64,000 bases of DNA from Victivallis vadensis (GCF_003096415.1 NZ_QEKH01000025.1:1-64000); one strand, 5' to 3'. Positions 26,300-34,987 are shown, numbered from the stretch's first letter. A program made the numbers and translations. Notes: generated from the letters alone by a model not told the origin.

Positions 26300-26782
26300 A
26301 TGAACGGAACATCTGAAATCAAAGTCGGCAGCAAAGTGATCCTCAAGGTCGGACGCAATGCGGTAGAAGTGGAAATCCTCAAAGCTATGGCGGATGGCGA
26401 TGCCTACTGGGTAAAAAGCATCGCATCCGGCAAAGAGTTTATGATGCCAAGTGCACGCATCAAAGTGCCGACCGTCAGCATCGAGCCTGTCGAAGAACAG
26501 GAAGAAGCTCCGAACCCTGCGCCGGAATGCACCACCGCACCCAAGAAAGAGAAAAAGCTCTCCCTCATGGATGCGGCAGTGGAAGTTCTCAAGCAAAGCG
26601 GAGAACCAATGAACACCCGGGAAATGGTCAAAGCCGCCACCGACTCCGGGCTGTGGATCCCCACGGACTGCAAAACTCCGGAGCAAACTCTCTACGGCAG
26701 CATCTTCCGCGAAATGAAAATCAAGGAAAATCCCCGCTTCGTCAAGAGTTCGGTCAAAGGCAAATTTGAATATGCCGGATAA
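26300..26782 (+). CDS. HARE-HTH (winged-helix) protein
   Basis: A 160-aa protein. Residues 1-60 form a small KOW/SH3-like beta-domain (VGSKVILKVGRNAVEVEIL, then EFMMPSARIKVP). A Pro/Glu-rich linker follows. Residues ~85-158 form a HARE-HTH domain: LSLMDAAVEVLKQSGEPMNTREMVKAATDSGLW, CKTPEQTLYGSIFREMK, PRFVKSSVKGKFEY. HARE-HTH domains are thought to link DNA modification or restriction with chromatin or transcription. In this phage with two DNA methyltransferases it could read modified DNA. It is one of few rightward genes and has AGGAG before its ATG. Confidence 0.85.
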   Translation: MNGTSEIKVGSKVILKVGRNAVEVEILKAMADGDAYWVKSIASGKEFMMPSARIKVPTVSIEPVEEQEEAPNPAPECTTAPKKEKKLSLMDAAVEVLKQSGEPMNTREMVKAATDSGLWIPTDCKTPEQTLYGSIFREMKIKENPRFVKSSVKGKFEYAG

Positions 26783-26856
26783 CCGGACAAGCTCACCGGA
26801 CAAGTAGCGGACAAGCTGACCCTACAAGTTCACCCTACAAGTAGCCGACAAGTACC
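26783..26856. repeat. Degenerate tandem repeat GGACAAGnnnACC
   Basis: Directly after the HARE-HTH stop codon, six units of 11-13 bp with the core (G/T)ACAAG follow each other (ACAAG at 26787, 26800, 26811, 26824, 26837, 26849). The sequence alternates CTCACC- and TAGC-type ends. It runs straight into the terminator. It may be a binding array or a relic of slippage. Confidence 0.7.
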
Positions 26857-26880
26857 CCTCAAGTTGAGGGGACTTTCTTT
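26855..26880 (+). terminator. Terminator of the HARE-HTH gene
   Basis: Perfect 8-bp stem CCCCTCAA (26855-26862) and TTGAGGGG (26864-26871), then ACTTTCTTTTT. The opposite-strand gene ends inside it, so the two genes are convergent and share this sequence. Confidence 0.8.
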
Positions 26881-27086
26881 TTCCACGCAAAAATGCCCCA
26901 CACGGCAAAGGCAAGCTGAACTACATCAAGTGCAGCTCTGCTGTATGTTCCCAGCCACAGGTCATACAGCAACCATGCCGTATTGCCGACAGCCCACAGC
27001 CAGAAGCAGAGACTGTTCTTTTTTACGTTGAGAATCGTTCCGGTCAGGCTCAATGCTGTAATGCACCAGGTAAATGCCGCAATCAT
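26859..27086 (-). CDS. Small PnuC-like membrane protein
   Basis: A 75-aa protein with three hydrophobic segments (MIAAFTWCITALSLTGTIL; SLCFWLWAVGNTAWLLYDL; AALDVVQLAFAVWGIFAWK). The WLWAVGNTAWLLYDLW pattern resembles one half of PnuC-type vitamin transporters and the small single-unit relatives found in phages. Its ATG overlaps the stop of the SAM synthetase gene (ATGA), so it is translationally coupled to it. It might transport a cofactor precursor, or be a small membrane protein of unknown role. Confidence 0.65.
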   Translation of the reverse strand: MIAAFTWCITALSLTGTILNVKKNSLCFWLWAVGNTAWLLYDLWLGTYSRAALDVVQLAFAVWGIFAWKKKVPST

Positions 27087-28099
27087 GAAAACAATCCGTT
27101 TCTGCACATATCAGCAAAACGCGGTTCACGCAGACGGAACTCTTTGATAACTTCTGCCGGAGTAATCGTTTCACGGTAAGAGAGCAATTCATTTCCGGAT
27201 TTGTCGGTAAAGACAACAAGGATTTCAGGAGAACCGATGCGGCAGGAGATGGCGCAGTGAACTTCCGGGCAGTCCGGATGTTCTTTGATGTAGGATACTG
27301 CTCGCGCTCTGGCAAGCAGATTCAGACTCAAATCCGCCTTCGTGCCATCCTTTGTCCACGGACTGCCTCCGCCAATTACGCAGTTACCGCCATAGAAATC
27401 CACCGCCAATTTTCTGCCGGTAGTTCCGCAATCTCCGATTGGACCGTGCTTCACAAATCTGCCCGTACCGTTGACAATGAGTTTGTAATCGCGGTTTCCG
27501 CCACAGCACCACTGTACCGCATTGGCAATATCCTGCGTACTGTGTTTCATCTGCATCGGAATGGCAACAACGATTTCCTCCGGCTTGCTGTCACGCAAGG
27601 TCACCTGCGTTTTGATGTCAAGTCCGGCATAGCGGATGTCATACAGATGCTTGCCGATTTTCTTTGCCAGATACCAGTCTTCCGGCATATAATCCGTAGC
27701 CGGGGAGTTGACCGCCATACCGTGAAAGATGCCTTGGTCTCCATATCCGTCAGCATCTACCCCCTGGGCAATGTCAGGAGATTGCTGACCGATGTGTTGT
27801 GTAACGATAAGGTCATCACCGCAGATGGTATTTTCTTTTCCCCAGCGTTTCTGATATTCAGGGGTATAGCCAATCTGATTTACCGCAGCTCGGACAAAGG
27901 CGGCAATATCCTCCGGGGAGTAGTTGGCTTTGCTGGTAACTTCTCCGCCGAGAGTGACATGGTTATCTTTGATCTGTACTTCCACCGCAAATCGGGTATA
28001 GGGATCACGGTCAAGGTGGCGGTCCAAGAGATAGCAGGAAATATAATCGGCGATTTTGTCAGGGTGGCCGAGAGAAACCCATTCAGAAGTTTTAAGCAT
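27083..28099 (-). CDS. metK: Phage-encoded S-adenosylmethionine synthetase
   Basis: A 338-aa protein; cellular MetK is about 380 aa. Motifs: VSLGHPDKIADYIS near the start (GHPDK), VTLGGEVTSKAN, GDQGIFHGMAV (methionine loop), VDFYGGNCVIGGGSPWTKDGTKADLS (the ATP/metal-binding GGGSPWxKDxTK, related to GGGAFSGKDPTK). It forms SAM from methionine and ATP. It sits in one transcript with the ParB-methylase and close to the cytosine methyltransferase, so it could supply methyl donor during infection. The stretch between domains is shorter than in bacterial MetK, as in several phage forms. Confidence 0.9.
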   Translation of the reverse strand: MLKTSEWVSLGHPDKIADYISCYLLDRHLDRDPYTRFAVEVQIKDNHVTLGGEVTSKANYSPEDIAAFVRAAVNQIGYTPEYQKRWGKENTICGDDLIVTQHIGQQSPDIAQGVDADGYGDQGIFHGMAVNSPATDYMPEDWYLAKKIGKHLYDIRYAGLDIKTQVTLRDSKPEEIVVAIPMQMKHSTQDIANAVQWCCGGNRDYKLIVNGTGRFVKHGPIGDCGTTGRKLAVDFYGGNCVIGGGSPWTKDGTKADLSLNLLARARAVSYIKEHPDCPEVHCAISCRIGSPEILVVFTDKSGNELLSYRETITPAEVIKEFRLREPRFADMCRNGLFS

Positions 28100-29321
28100 T
28101 GATATTTTCCTTTTTATTGATTGCCGGAGTCAGAGATTCCCAGTCACAGCCTTCACCGTGAGTGAACTCTGCCCAGCGTTTGCGGATGACATCCACATAT
28201 TTTTCATCCAGCTCGATCATACGGCATTTGCGTCCGGTCTGCTCACAGGCAATGAGCGTAGAGCCACTGCCACCGAAGTTATCCAAAACCAATTCTCCAC
28301 GCTTTGAAGAGTTCTGAATCAGATAGACCAGCATATCCACCGGCTTCATTGAGGGGTGGACATCGTTATGCTTGGGTTTGTCAAAATTCAGAATATTGGT
28401 CTGACAGCGGTCGGAATACCATCTGTGAGCCGCACCGGGTTTCCATCCATACAAGCAACTCTCTGATTGGTAGTGGTAATCAAATCTCCCCAGGACAAAA
28501 GCGTTTTTGACCCAGTAGAGCGTCTGATGCACTTCCAAGTCCGTATCTCCTGACGCCAGACGGAAATTGCAGGATTCGGAATCCGAGTGGAAGATATAGA
28601 ATGCACTGCCGGGTTTCAGAACATCCGCAGCACAGGAAAATGCCTTGGTAAGAAATTCCCGGAATTTGCTGTCGGACATATTGTCATTTTGAATGGTCAG
28701 ACCATTTGAACCTTCCAGAGCAACATTGTAAGGGGGATCGACCAGATAGAGATCTGCCTGCTCATCACCCATGAGTTTGGCAATATCATCCGGTACGGTA
28801 CTGTCTCCGCAAAGCAGAATATGGTCGCCGAGCTGATATTTTTCCCCACGCTTGCTCTTGGGGATTTCCGGGACTTCCGGGACAGCATCTGCTTCTGTTT
28901 CCCCCTCGGTCACGGTATTATCATCAGAGCCGTTGAGCATACGGTCAAGTTCTTCCGTATCAAAACCCAGGAGCGAAAGATCAAATTCAGACTCCTGCAG
29001 TTCCCGGAGTTCCAGAGGAAGCAATTCATAGTTCCACTCTGCAATCTCTCCAGTTTTGTTATCTGCAATGCGGTATGCCTGAATCTGCTCCGGAGAAAGA
29101 TCCGATGCGATATGTACCGGCACTTCTTCCAGACCGAGCTTTTTTGCCGCTTTGAGCCGCGTGTGACCGCAGATGATGACCATATCCTTATCAACAACGA
29201 TTGGCGCACGCCAGCCGAATTCACGGATGGAATTGGCAACAGCCTCTACTGCATCATCGTTGAACCGGGGATTTTTTTCATACGGACGGACATCCGTAAT
29301 TTTCATATTGACAATTTGCAT
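28092..29321 (-). CDS. ParB-domain / N4- or N6-type DNA methyltransferase
   Basis: About 409 aa. Residues 1-120 form a ParB/Srx-like domain (KITDVRPYEKNPRFNDDAVEAV, ICGHTRLKAAKKLGLEEVPVH, IADNKTGEIAEWN). Residues ~170-400 form a beta-class methyltransferase with DPPY (YLVDPPYNVALEG) first and the SAM-binding motif FGGSGSTLIACEQTGR at the C-terminus. It transfers methyl to adenine N6 or cytosine N4. The fusion is typical of phages and mobile elements. The start at 29321 has AAAGGC before it; the longer frame has no support. It overlaps the SAM synthetase start by eight bases. Confidence 0.92.
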   Translation of the reverse strand: MQIVNMKITDVRPYEKNPRFNDDAVEAVANSIREFGWRAPIVVDKDMVIICGHTRLKAAKKLGLEEVPVHIASDLSPEQIQAYRIADNKTGEIAEWNYELLPLELRELQESEFDLSLLGFDTEELDRMLNGSDDNTVTEGETEADAVPEVPEIPKSKRGEKYQLGDHILLCGDSTVPDDIAKLMGDEQADLYLVDPPYNVALEGSNGLTIQNDNMSDSKFREFLTKAFSCAADVLKPGSAFYIFHSDSESCNFRLASGDTDLEVHQTLYWVKNAFVLGRFDYHYQSESCLYGWKPGAAHRWYSDRCQTNILNFDKPKHNDVHPSMKPVDMLVYLIQNSSKRGELVLDNFGGSGSTLIACEQTGRKCRMIELDEKYVDVIRKRWAEFTHGEGCDWESLTPAINKKENINA

Positions 29322-29644
29322 AAAATGCCTTTCATAAATTAAATTTGAGTTCAAAATACAAGGACTTGAGTTTTCCACGGACGTTTGCGGAAACTCTGCT
29401 GGGGTCCGGGAGTCCTTCCGCCGCCCTCTACAGGGTTTTCCATAGGGGGGAACCGTGGCCCCGGGGGTGTTTCCAGGGCCGATTTTTGGGGTACGTGCTA
29501 TTTTGCTCCGAATTTGGGCTGCGAAATAGGCATATATTAACGCCCAGAACGCCCCCAGGAACGCGCGCTGTCGCAGATGATCCGCAATACCATGACAGAC
29601 TCTGCGTTGAGCGTAAAACGCGGTAAACGCCCCAAACTTTGCGT
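29322..29644. other. Non-coding gap upstream of the methyltransferase, GC-richer
   Basis: About 320 bp without a convincing gene. A minus-strand frame across it has no ribosome-binding site and no recognisable sequence. It contains C/G runs near 29456-29466 and GCG-rich short repeats near 29540-29630 (GCGTT, AACGC in both orientations). It may hold a structured RNA or control sequence for the methylation genes; nothing specific is recognised. Confidence 0.4.
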
Positions 29645-29851
29645 TTATTGGATTTTGCTTGCTGCACGGTTCTTTGCTACCGCTTCACGCTCTGAAATGT
29701 AACGCAAAGTGAGATTGCGCCCGGAGCATACGGCACACTGGAACCATGATTCTGCCTGTTTGCCACGCTCATGTTTCGGCAACCATTTCATAGGAGTCCA
29801 TTTCCTGCAGTGGGCGCACCAGGCAAGCGGTTCATTATTAGAGTTCTGCAT
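29645..29851 (-). CDS. Small zinc-ribbon protein
   Basis: A 68-aa protein with CAHC (residues 12-15) and CAVC (about 39-42), a classic four-cysteine zinc ribbon, then a basic C-terminal helix. Such small ribbons in phages may bind DNA, RNA or a host polymerase. It lies in the leftward early region between the NUMOD4-like gene and the methylase. Confidence 0.65.
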   Translation of the reverse strand: MQNSNNEPLAWCAHCRKWTPMKWLPKHERGKQAESWFQCAVCSGRNLTLRYISEREAVAKNRAASKIQ

Positions 29852-29877
29852 ATCAGTTGTTCCTTATGTGTTGAGTG

Positions 29878-30231
29878 TCATACTGTTTGCAGGGCGTTCT
29901 GCCTTGTGGCAAGTTCCGGACGATAGGTGCTGTTATATAATTCTTTTGCCTGCTCCTCATCTGCCGGATTTATTTCCGTTGGGACTGTATAAAAGAATTT
30001 CAACATTTCATCTCTCGGCCAAAAGTGCTTTTCCCCATCAAAATAGACGTGCCATCCAAGCTCTCCCGTGCGGTAGTCCAATAGCAACGGAATAAGCGTA
30101 TCTGTGTGAAGTGTTCTGGTTGTTTTCCCCAGGCGGACTTTTTTTGCTATCTGCCGGAGACGGCCTTTATTGCTGATTTGATATCTCCCGGCAGTTGCGG
30201 GGACATCAATCCAGACTTCTTGGTATTTCAT
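29878..30231 (-). CDS. NUMOD4-motif protein without HNH
   Basis: A 117-aa protein starting MKYQEVWIDVPATAGRYQIS. The pattern EVWxDV..xxGRYQISNKGRLRQI is the NUMOD4 motif of homing HNH endonucleases. No HNH motif follows, so it is either a DNA-binding-only relative or the remains of a homing endonuclease. A NUMOD4-only protein may still bind DNA. Confidence 0.7.
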   Translation of the reverse strand: MKYQEVWIDVPATAGRYQISNKGRLRQIAKKVRLGKTTRTLHTDTLIPLLLDYRTGELGWHVYFDGEKHFWPRDEMLKFFYTVPTEINPADEEQAKELYNSTYRPELATRQNALQTV

Positions 30232-30341
30232 ATTTTCTGCTCCATTCTTTGCGTTTTGCCAAATTTGCTTTTTTTCAGTCTCTTTTTTGCTTTTTCCGCT
30301 TTCAAAAATCCCCCGGCGTCACGGAAGCTCTGCCGCTTTGT

Positions 30342-30368
30342 AAAAAACCCTATAAAAGGGGGTTTTTT
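30342..30368. terminator. Terminator between primase/helicase and NUMOD4 genes
   Basis: AAAAAACCC (30342-30350) pairs with GGGTTTTTT (30360-30368); the hairpin is A/T-flanked on both sides and could act in both directions. It lies about 60 bp after the stop of the primase/helicase gene on the minus strand. Confidence 0.7.
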
Positions 30369-30425
30369 AACAAAGGACGGCAAAGCATCCTCCGAGGGAC
30401 GCATCCGGACTTTTTTTGCAAGGAC

Positions 30426-32417
30426 TTAATTGGGAGAAATGAGTTTCAGATTCCGCTTGGGGTTCTGGGGATCGTTCTCATAAGATTCCCGCACCAGTTC
30501 CAGAACTTTTGCACAGTCAAGAATATCTCTGGCGTGATTCCTTGATGTATCCATTTTTGTTTGGATCAGTGCAATGAATTCTGTTTTTGGCATGGGCGTG
30601 GCAAGAAGAGCTGCTGCTTCTTCTGCTTCATCAGTGATATCTTTTTTCTCTGCCCGGGGGAGAACTTCCTCCAGTTTTCCATCAAGTGCATCGGTATCCA
30701 GGGACATATCATAGTTCCACAGCGGATAGTTCCAACGCAGACCGATAGGCATGACCGGAGGAAAGCTTCTTACCACGGCGTCCATCACTACGGCGTCTTC
30801 CTCTGTATGACGGCGCAAGATGATATGGGCGTCAGCGGCACGGGATTGAGAGCCAGCGCCAGCTCCGACATCGGTGACACTTTTATTTGCCTGATTTCCT
30901 TTGCTTGTATGATGGATCAGGACAAATGCGCAATTGAGTTCAGCAGCATAACTGTCAAGACGGTTATAGATTTCTGCCATCTTTGCATTGTCATTCTCCT
31001 CCATCCCGGCTGGCATTGCCCGGTAGAATGCGTCAATGATAATGAGTTTGAACCCATGCTCTTTGATTTCTGCCAAGCGTGATTTCAGGTCATAAATGCT
31101 CCGCAAGAATCCCCGCTGATTTTCCACGAACAGATTTCTCTGCACGATGCTCATGGGGTAGTTCCGGGCATTGATTACCTTTGGAATACGGTTTGCCGAT
31201 GTTTCCGGATGCAGCTCATTGTCAATAATCAGGACTTTGCCCTGTTCACACGGATAGCCAAACCACGGTGATCCGGTCGCAACTGCTGCGGCAAGATCTG
31301 TTACCAGCCAACTCTTTCCTGTTTTCGGCGGAGCGATAATATTCATCGTTTCACCGATACGGAGCAGACCGTGGATCAGAACCGGTTTCATTTCCGGGAA
31401 TTCTGTCATCAGTTTATCCAATGAACGGATAGAGCTTTGCAGGGGGGGCAAAGGTGCGGCAGAGCAGACTTGCGACAGGAATGGGGATAAGTTTACCAAC
31501 GGAGTTTCCCTTGCCTTGCCGTAGCCGTATTGCAACAGTGTATTGGCGGCGGCGGTATAGTCTCCGTTATGTTCCAGGAGAGTATAGACATTGAATGGAG
31601 AATATGCCTTGTTCGGTTCAAAAGGATAAGCGTTTGAAGTAAAGACATAAAACACTCTGTCCTTGAGACTTGCCGACCAGCCTGTACCGCTTTTGTTCGG
31701 ACGCCTGAAATACTCGTTGCCGTCATCCACCCGGACGGGAGTCCAGCCGTGGCAAATCAACAGGTCACGGATATCTCCGCGTTCATTAAAGTCATCCCCC
31801 GGTCGCTCTTCAAAGAGATCGCTGTCGGTGATGTCAGGCGGTTCTTTTGCTTCGCCCTGCGTTTTCTCATTCAGAGAGTATGCTGCATCAAAAAGCTGCT
31901 TGCGTTCATCAGATGATAAAATCTGTAAACTTGTAAACGCCGCCTGTTTAAGCGTATATCCCTCTGTCGGATAACAGAGAAAAAGACCGCCATTGCCACG
32001 GGTTTCAATGAGAGTGACAAGCTTGCCGTCACGCTCTCCCTGGGCAAGTTTCAGATTACCGCATATCTCATCGCTGCAACGATATGCTGCATGGAAACCG
32101 CCGGAGGGAGTCTGCTCGATGACCAGTTTTTCATAGAGTTCCTGTGGTATCAACTCTTTCCATTTCGGAAACAGTTCACCGTGATTATCAAAGTCCAGGA
32201 TTTCAAGATTACCGGAAATCTTACCGCAGATAAGGCAGATGGCATCGTGTCTGTTGGCAAACCAGGCACGGATCTCAACATCCGTAGGAAGACGCTCTTG
32301 CCAAACTTTCCATTTTCCGACTGCCGGACATTTCTTTTCCCTGACAGCCGGGAGAACGGAAAGTTTTGCGGCAAGGTATTCTTCCGCAATTCCGGTTTCA
32401 ATACTCACTTGCAGCAT
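30426..32417 (-). CDS. Prim-Pol / RepA-type helicase replication protein
   Basis: A 663-aa protein. Residues 1-180 form a bifunctional primase-polymerase-like domain with the acidic motif LEILDFDNHGELFPKW (about 72-87) and the TPSGGFHAAYR motif (about 104-114). Residues ~350-560 form a RecA-like AAA ATPase: Walker A APPKTGKSW, Walker B FKLIIIDAFYRAMP, then VLIHHTSKGNQANKS. This is the replicative primase/helicase of many phages and plasmids. It is the main replication gene of the element. It overlaps the Bro-N gene by 13 bases. Confidence 0.88.
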   Translation of the reverse strand: MLQVSIETGIAEEYLAAKLSVLPAVREKKCPAVGKWKVWQERLPTDVEIRAWFANRHDAICLICGKISGNLEILDFDNHGELFPKWKELIPQELYEKLVIEQTPSGGFHAAYRCSDEICGNLKLAQGERDGKLVTLIETRGNGGLFLCYPTEGYTLKQAAFTSLQILSSDERKQLFDAAYSLNEKTQGEAKEPPDITDSDLFEERPGDDFNERGDIRDLLICHGWTPVRVDDGNEYFRRPNKSGTGWSASLKDRVFYVFTSNAYPFEPNKAYSPFNVYTLLEHNGDYTAAANTLLQYGYGKARETPLVNLSPFLSQVCSAAPLPPLQSSIRSLDKLMTEFPEMKPVLIHGLLRIGETMNIIAPPKTGKSWLVTDLAAAVATGSPWFGYPCEQGKVLIIDNELHPETSANRIPKVINARNYPMSIVQRNLFVENQRGFLRSIYDLKSRLAEIKEHGFKLIIIDAFYRAMPAGMEENDNAKMAEIYNRLDSYAAELNCAFVLIHHTSKGNQANKSVTDVGAGAGSQSRAADAHIILRRHTEEDAVVMDAVVRSFPPVMPIGLRWNYPLWNYDMSLDTDALDGKLEEVLPRAEKKDITDEAEEAAALLATPMPKTEFIALIQTKMDTSRNHARDILDCAKVLELVRESYENDPQNPKRNLKLISPN

Positions 32418-32737
32418 CTCCTGTTGAACATTTTAGAAAGGGGACTCAAGGTATCAAAGTACCAGTCGGCAAAGGCAGGAGTCGCTCTGGTCCTGGCGTT
32501 ACAGAGCAGTTTGCAGACTTCATCATCGGTGACCAGTCGGACATTCTGAATGCCGCCATCAGTTTTCAGTTTTGCATATTCCCGGCGCGTATTGCCGAGA
32601 CGGTTCAGAATCCGGTTGGGATTGTTGTATCCGAGAATATCGCAGACATCGCGGATAATGAATCTCAGTCCGTCATCATCAAGAACCATTCTGACTGCCT
32701 TATCACCATACATTGCTTTGAACATTATTTTTTCCAT
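32405..32737 (-). CDS. Bro-N domain protein
   Basis: A 110-aa protein that contains mostly a Bro-N domain (RFIIRDVCDILGYNNPNRILNRLG followed by VRLVTDDEVCKLLCNARTRATPAFADWYFDTL). Bro-N proteins in phages bind DNA and often act as antirepressors together with a second domain. Here the second domain is missing, so it is a single-domain version. It lies between helicase and primase genes, which is unusual for an antirepressor and may point to a replication-linked role. Confidence 0.85.
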   Translation of the reverse strand: MEKIMFKAMYGDKAVRMVLDDDGLRFIIRDVCDILGYNNPNRILNRLGNTRREYAKLKTDGGIQNVRLVTDDEVCKLLCNARTRATPAFADWYFDTLSPLSKMFNRRCCK

Positions 32738-32761
32738 TGTATTATTCTCCTTGAAATCATT

Positions 32762-34414
32762 TTAGAAAGGGATCTCATCCAAGCTTGGCAGATCCTGCTG
32801 TTTTTCCGGATACCGGTATCCGATTATCTTCGGGTATTTTTCCCCTGAAACTGTTCTGACCGTTATGTGAGTCGGCCACTCCAACGCACCCTCTGTGGCA
32901 AGCCATACAGCATCTTGTGCATCGTGCGGCAGGTCACATCCGGGAGCGTGTTTTCTCCACCAGCGGATAAATTTCAGTTTGACATATCCGCCATGCTCCG
33001 GGCATATCCATTCTGAAAAACTTTGAAGCATATTGATCCGGTATTCAATCTTCATCGTTCTGGGAGCGCCCGGTTCTGCATTCCGTTTCTCATGCACGGA
33101 ATATCTGACAGACTGAACTGCATATTCCGTATCAGTGATTTCTCCGGAAAGAATCGCCACTTTGGCAGGAGCTGCGTCATGACCGATTTCCCGTTCTTCC
33201 GATTCTGCTTTTTCCTTAATAAAGGAGTGACCGCATACATGGCAGAGCATTGCTGCTGTCGGAACTACTTCCCGGCACTTGGGACAGGTTTTTCCCAAAG
33301 GCTCTTCTCGATCTGCTTTGGGTTCGACCTGTATTGAGTCCACTGGGCCGTGCCGTTCTATGTTGCCGCCGAAATCAAGGACAAGGCAATCCTTTTTATC
33401 CGGGTGCAAACGGAAACCTCTTCCTACCATCTGATAGTAGAGACCGGGAGATGCTGTCGGCCGCAGCAATACCACGCAGTCAATATTCGGAGCATCAAAT
33501 CCGGTAGTCAGAACTCCGACATTTACCAGGAATTTGATTTTCCCTGCTTTGAACCGTTCCAGTATTTCTGCTCTGAACGATGGCAGGGTATCTCCAAAGA
33601 CTGCTTCTGCAGTGCTGTCATGTTTACGGATGTGAGCCAGAACATTCTGTGCATGATCTATTGAGCAGCAGAAAATGATTACTGCTTTTCTTTCCCTGGC
33701 ATAAGAAATAATCTCTGAACAGGCTTGAGCAACCAGATCTCCGGTATTCATAAGTTTATCAACTTCCGACTCAATAAACTCTCCGGCACGGACATGAAGT
33801 CCGGAGGCATCGATTTCCTGGCGTGAAGCCTTACTCCGCAAGGGGCATAAAAATCCTTGCTGAAGCAGTTCCTTTACGCCGACCTCAAAGCAGATTTTAT
33901 TGAGAATATTATCCGGGGCGCATATCGGACCGCTGGTCAGGCGGTATGGGGTTGCAGTCAACCCAATGACGCGGAGTTCAGGATTGTGATCTTTCATCCG
34001 TCGCAGAAAGTTGCGGTACATCCCATCTCCCTTTTCCGGGATAAGGTGCGCTTCATCCACGATGATGAGATCAAAATTTCCAAAACCATCCGTATTTCGG
34101 TATGCGGACTGAATTCCGGCGACAATGCATTTATTGTCGGTGTCCCATCTTTTCAGTCCGGTGGAATAAATTCCGATATCGCACTCCGGATAGACCGTAT
34201 GGATCTTATCCACAGCCTGTTCCAGAAGTTCTTTCACATGGGAAAGAATCATTACTCTGCCATCCCATTGCTGTATGGCATCTTTTACAATCGTCGCCAG
34301 AATCGGTGTTTTACCTCCGGCTGTCGGAATCACCACGCATGGATTATCATCATAACGCCGGAGATATTTATATACGGCATCAACTGCCTGTTGCTGATAC
34401 TGGCGTAATTGCAT
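32762..34414 (-). CDS. DEAD/DEAH-box (SF2) helicase
   Basis: About 550 aa. Motif I PTAGGKTPILATIV, motif II LIIVDEAHLIPE, motif III GLTATPYRLTSG, motif VI QMVGRGFRLHPDKKD. A zinc ribbon follows (CPKCREVVPTAAMLCHVCGHSF, about 395-415), then a C-terminal phage-specific domain. It is a superfamily-2 helicase typical of phage replication and recombination modules. A GTG nine bases upstream (34423) is an alternative start. It overlaps the small HTH gene if the GTG is used. Confidence 0.9.
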   Translation of the reverse strand: MQLRQYQQQAVDAVYKYLRRYDDNPCVVIPTAGGKTPILATIVKDAIQQWDGRVMILSHVKELLEQAVDKIHTVYPECDIGIYSTGLKRWDTDNKCIVAGIQSAYRNTDGFGNFDLIIVDEAHLIPEKGDGMYRNFLRRMKDHNPELRVIGLTATPYRLTSGPICAPDNILNKICFEVGVKELLQQGFLCPLRSKASRQEIDASGLHVRAGEFIESEVDKLMNTGDLVAQACSEIISYARERKAVIIFCCSIDHAQNVLAHIRKHDSTAEAVFGDTLPSFRAEILERFKAGKIKFLVNVGVLTTGFDAPNIDCVVLLRPTASPGLYYQMVGRGFRLHPDKKDCLVLDFGGNIERHGPVDSIQVEPKADREEPLGKTCPKCREVVPTAAMLCHVCGHSFIKEKAESEEREIGHDAAPAKVAILSGEITDTEYAVQSVRYSVHEKRNAEPGAPRTMKIEYRINMLQSFSEWICPEHGGYVKLKFIRWWRKHAPGCDLPHDAQDAVWLATEGALEWPTHITVRTVSGEKYPKIIGYRYPEKQQDLPSLDEIPF

Positions 34415-34419
34415 GATCT

Positions 34420-34641
34420 TCACTCGCTCCGCAAGATGATTCCGGCGTCCAGAAGCCCCTGGGCGATTTCAGCACGGATAGCTCTGAATTTCGGACGGCT
34501 CAAATGGAGCTGCCTGCGGATTTGCCAGTCTGTATATCCTTGGGTAAACATATAGCAGACCAGGCGGAGAGTATCATCATCCAGGCGGTCAAGGTAATCC
34601 CGGACAATCCGGCAACGGGTGGATTTGGTTTGGAAAAACAT
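34420..34641 (-). CDS. Small HTH protein, sigma region-4-like
   Basis: A 73-aa protein. Residues ~20-65 read as a helix-turn-helix of the sigma region-4 type (DDDTLRLVCYMFTQGYTDWQIRRQLHLSRPKFRAIRAEI). It overlaps RusA. It might be a transcription factor for phage promoters or a small DNA-binding accessory protein. Confidence 0.65.
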   Translation of the reverse strand: MFFQTKSTRCRIVRDYLDRLDDDTLRLVCYMFTQGYTDWQIRRQLHLSRPKFRAIRAEIAQGLLDAGIILRSE

Positions 34642-34987
34642 AGTCTTTGATCCTTACATATGCCCGCCCATCAGGACGGTGCGGTTCTTTTTTAACAATG
34701 TCAAGATGAACAATTTGAGAGTCATCGCGGAATAATCCGGCGTGCTGAAGAGTGTCCTGGAGACCTTTGAGCAAATTATCAAGGTCTCTTTTCCGCTTGT
34801 CCGGGGGATAAAACTCCGCATAGAGTTCTATCTCCCCGGTGAATTCCGGCAGAACACGGTCTTTCAGCATCCCCAGGACTGCTTTCCGGTAGGCGTGAGC
34901 TTTCCGGCTCAACAAAGTCCGGTGTCCGACATGGCGGTAATAAGTATTGTTACTTGGCGGCCATGGGAGATACAGTTCGCATTCCAT
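34589..34987 (-). CDS. rusA: RusA-type Holliday junction resolvase
   Basis: A 132-aa protein, standard length. The pattern LYLPWPPSNNTYYRH at the start, VEIELYAEFYPPDKRKRDLDNLLKGLQDTL with the RusA acidic residues (RDLDN) and QIVHLDIVKKEPHRPDGRAYVRI at the end are diagnostic. It cuts Holliday junctions by a metal-dependent reaction. Its ATG overlaps the stop of the DUF669 gene. Confidence 0.9.
   Translation of the reverse strand: MECELYLPWPPSNNTYYRHVGHRTLLSRKAHAYRKAVLGMLKDRVLPEFTGEIELYAEFYPPDKRKRDLDNLLKGLQDTLQHAGLFRDDSQIVHLDIVKKEPHRPDGRAYVRIKDYVFPNQIHPLPDCPGLP

Noticed and set aside
26783-26856. Tandem repeats considered as a CRISPR array
   Set aside because: Units are only 11-13 bp, imperfect and without spacers; no cas genes are present.
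29428-29667. 79-codon minus frame between the zinc-ribbon and methyltransferase genes
   Set aside because: It has no recognisable sequence, no good ribosome-binding site and begins inside another gene.
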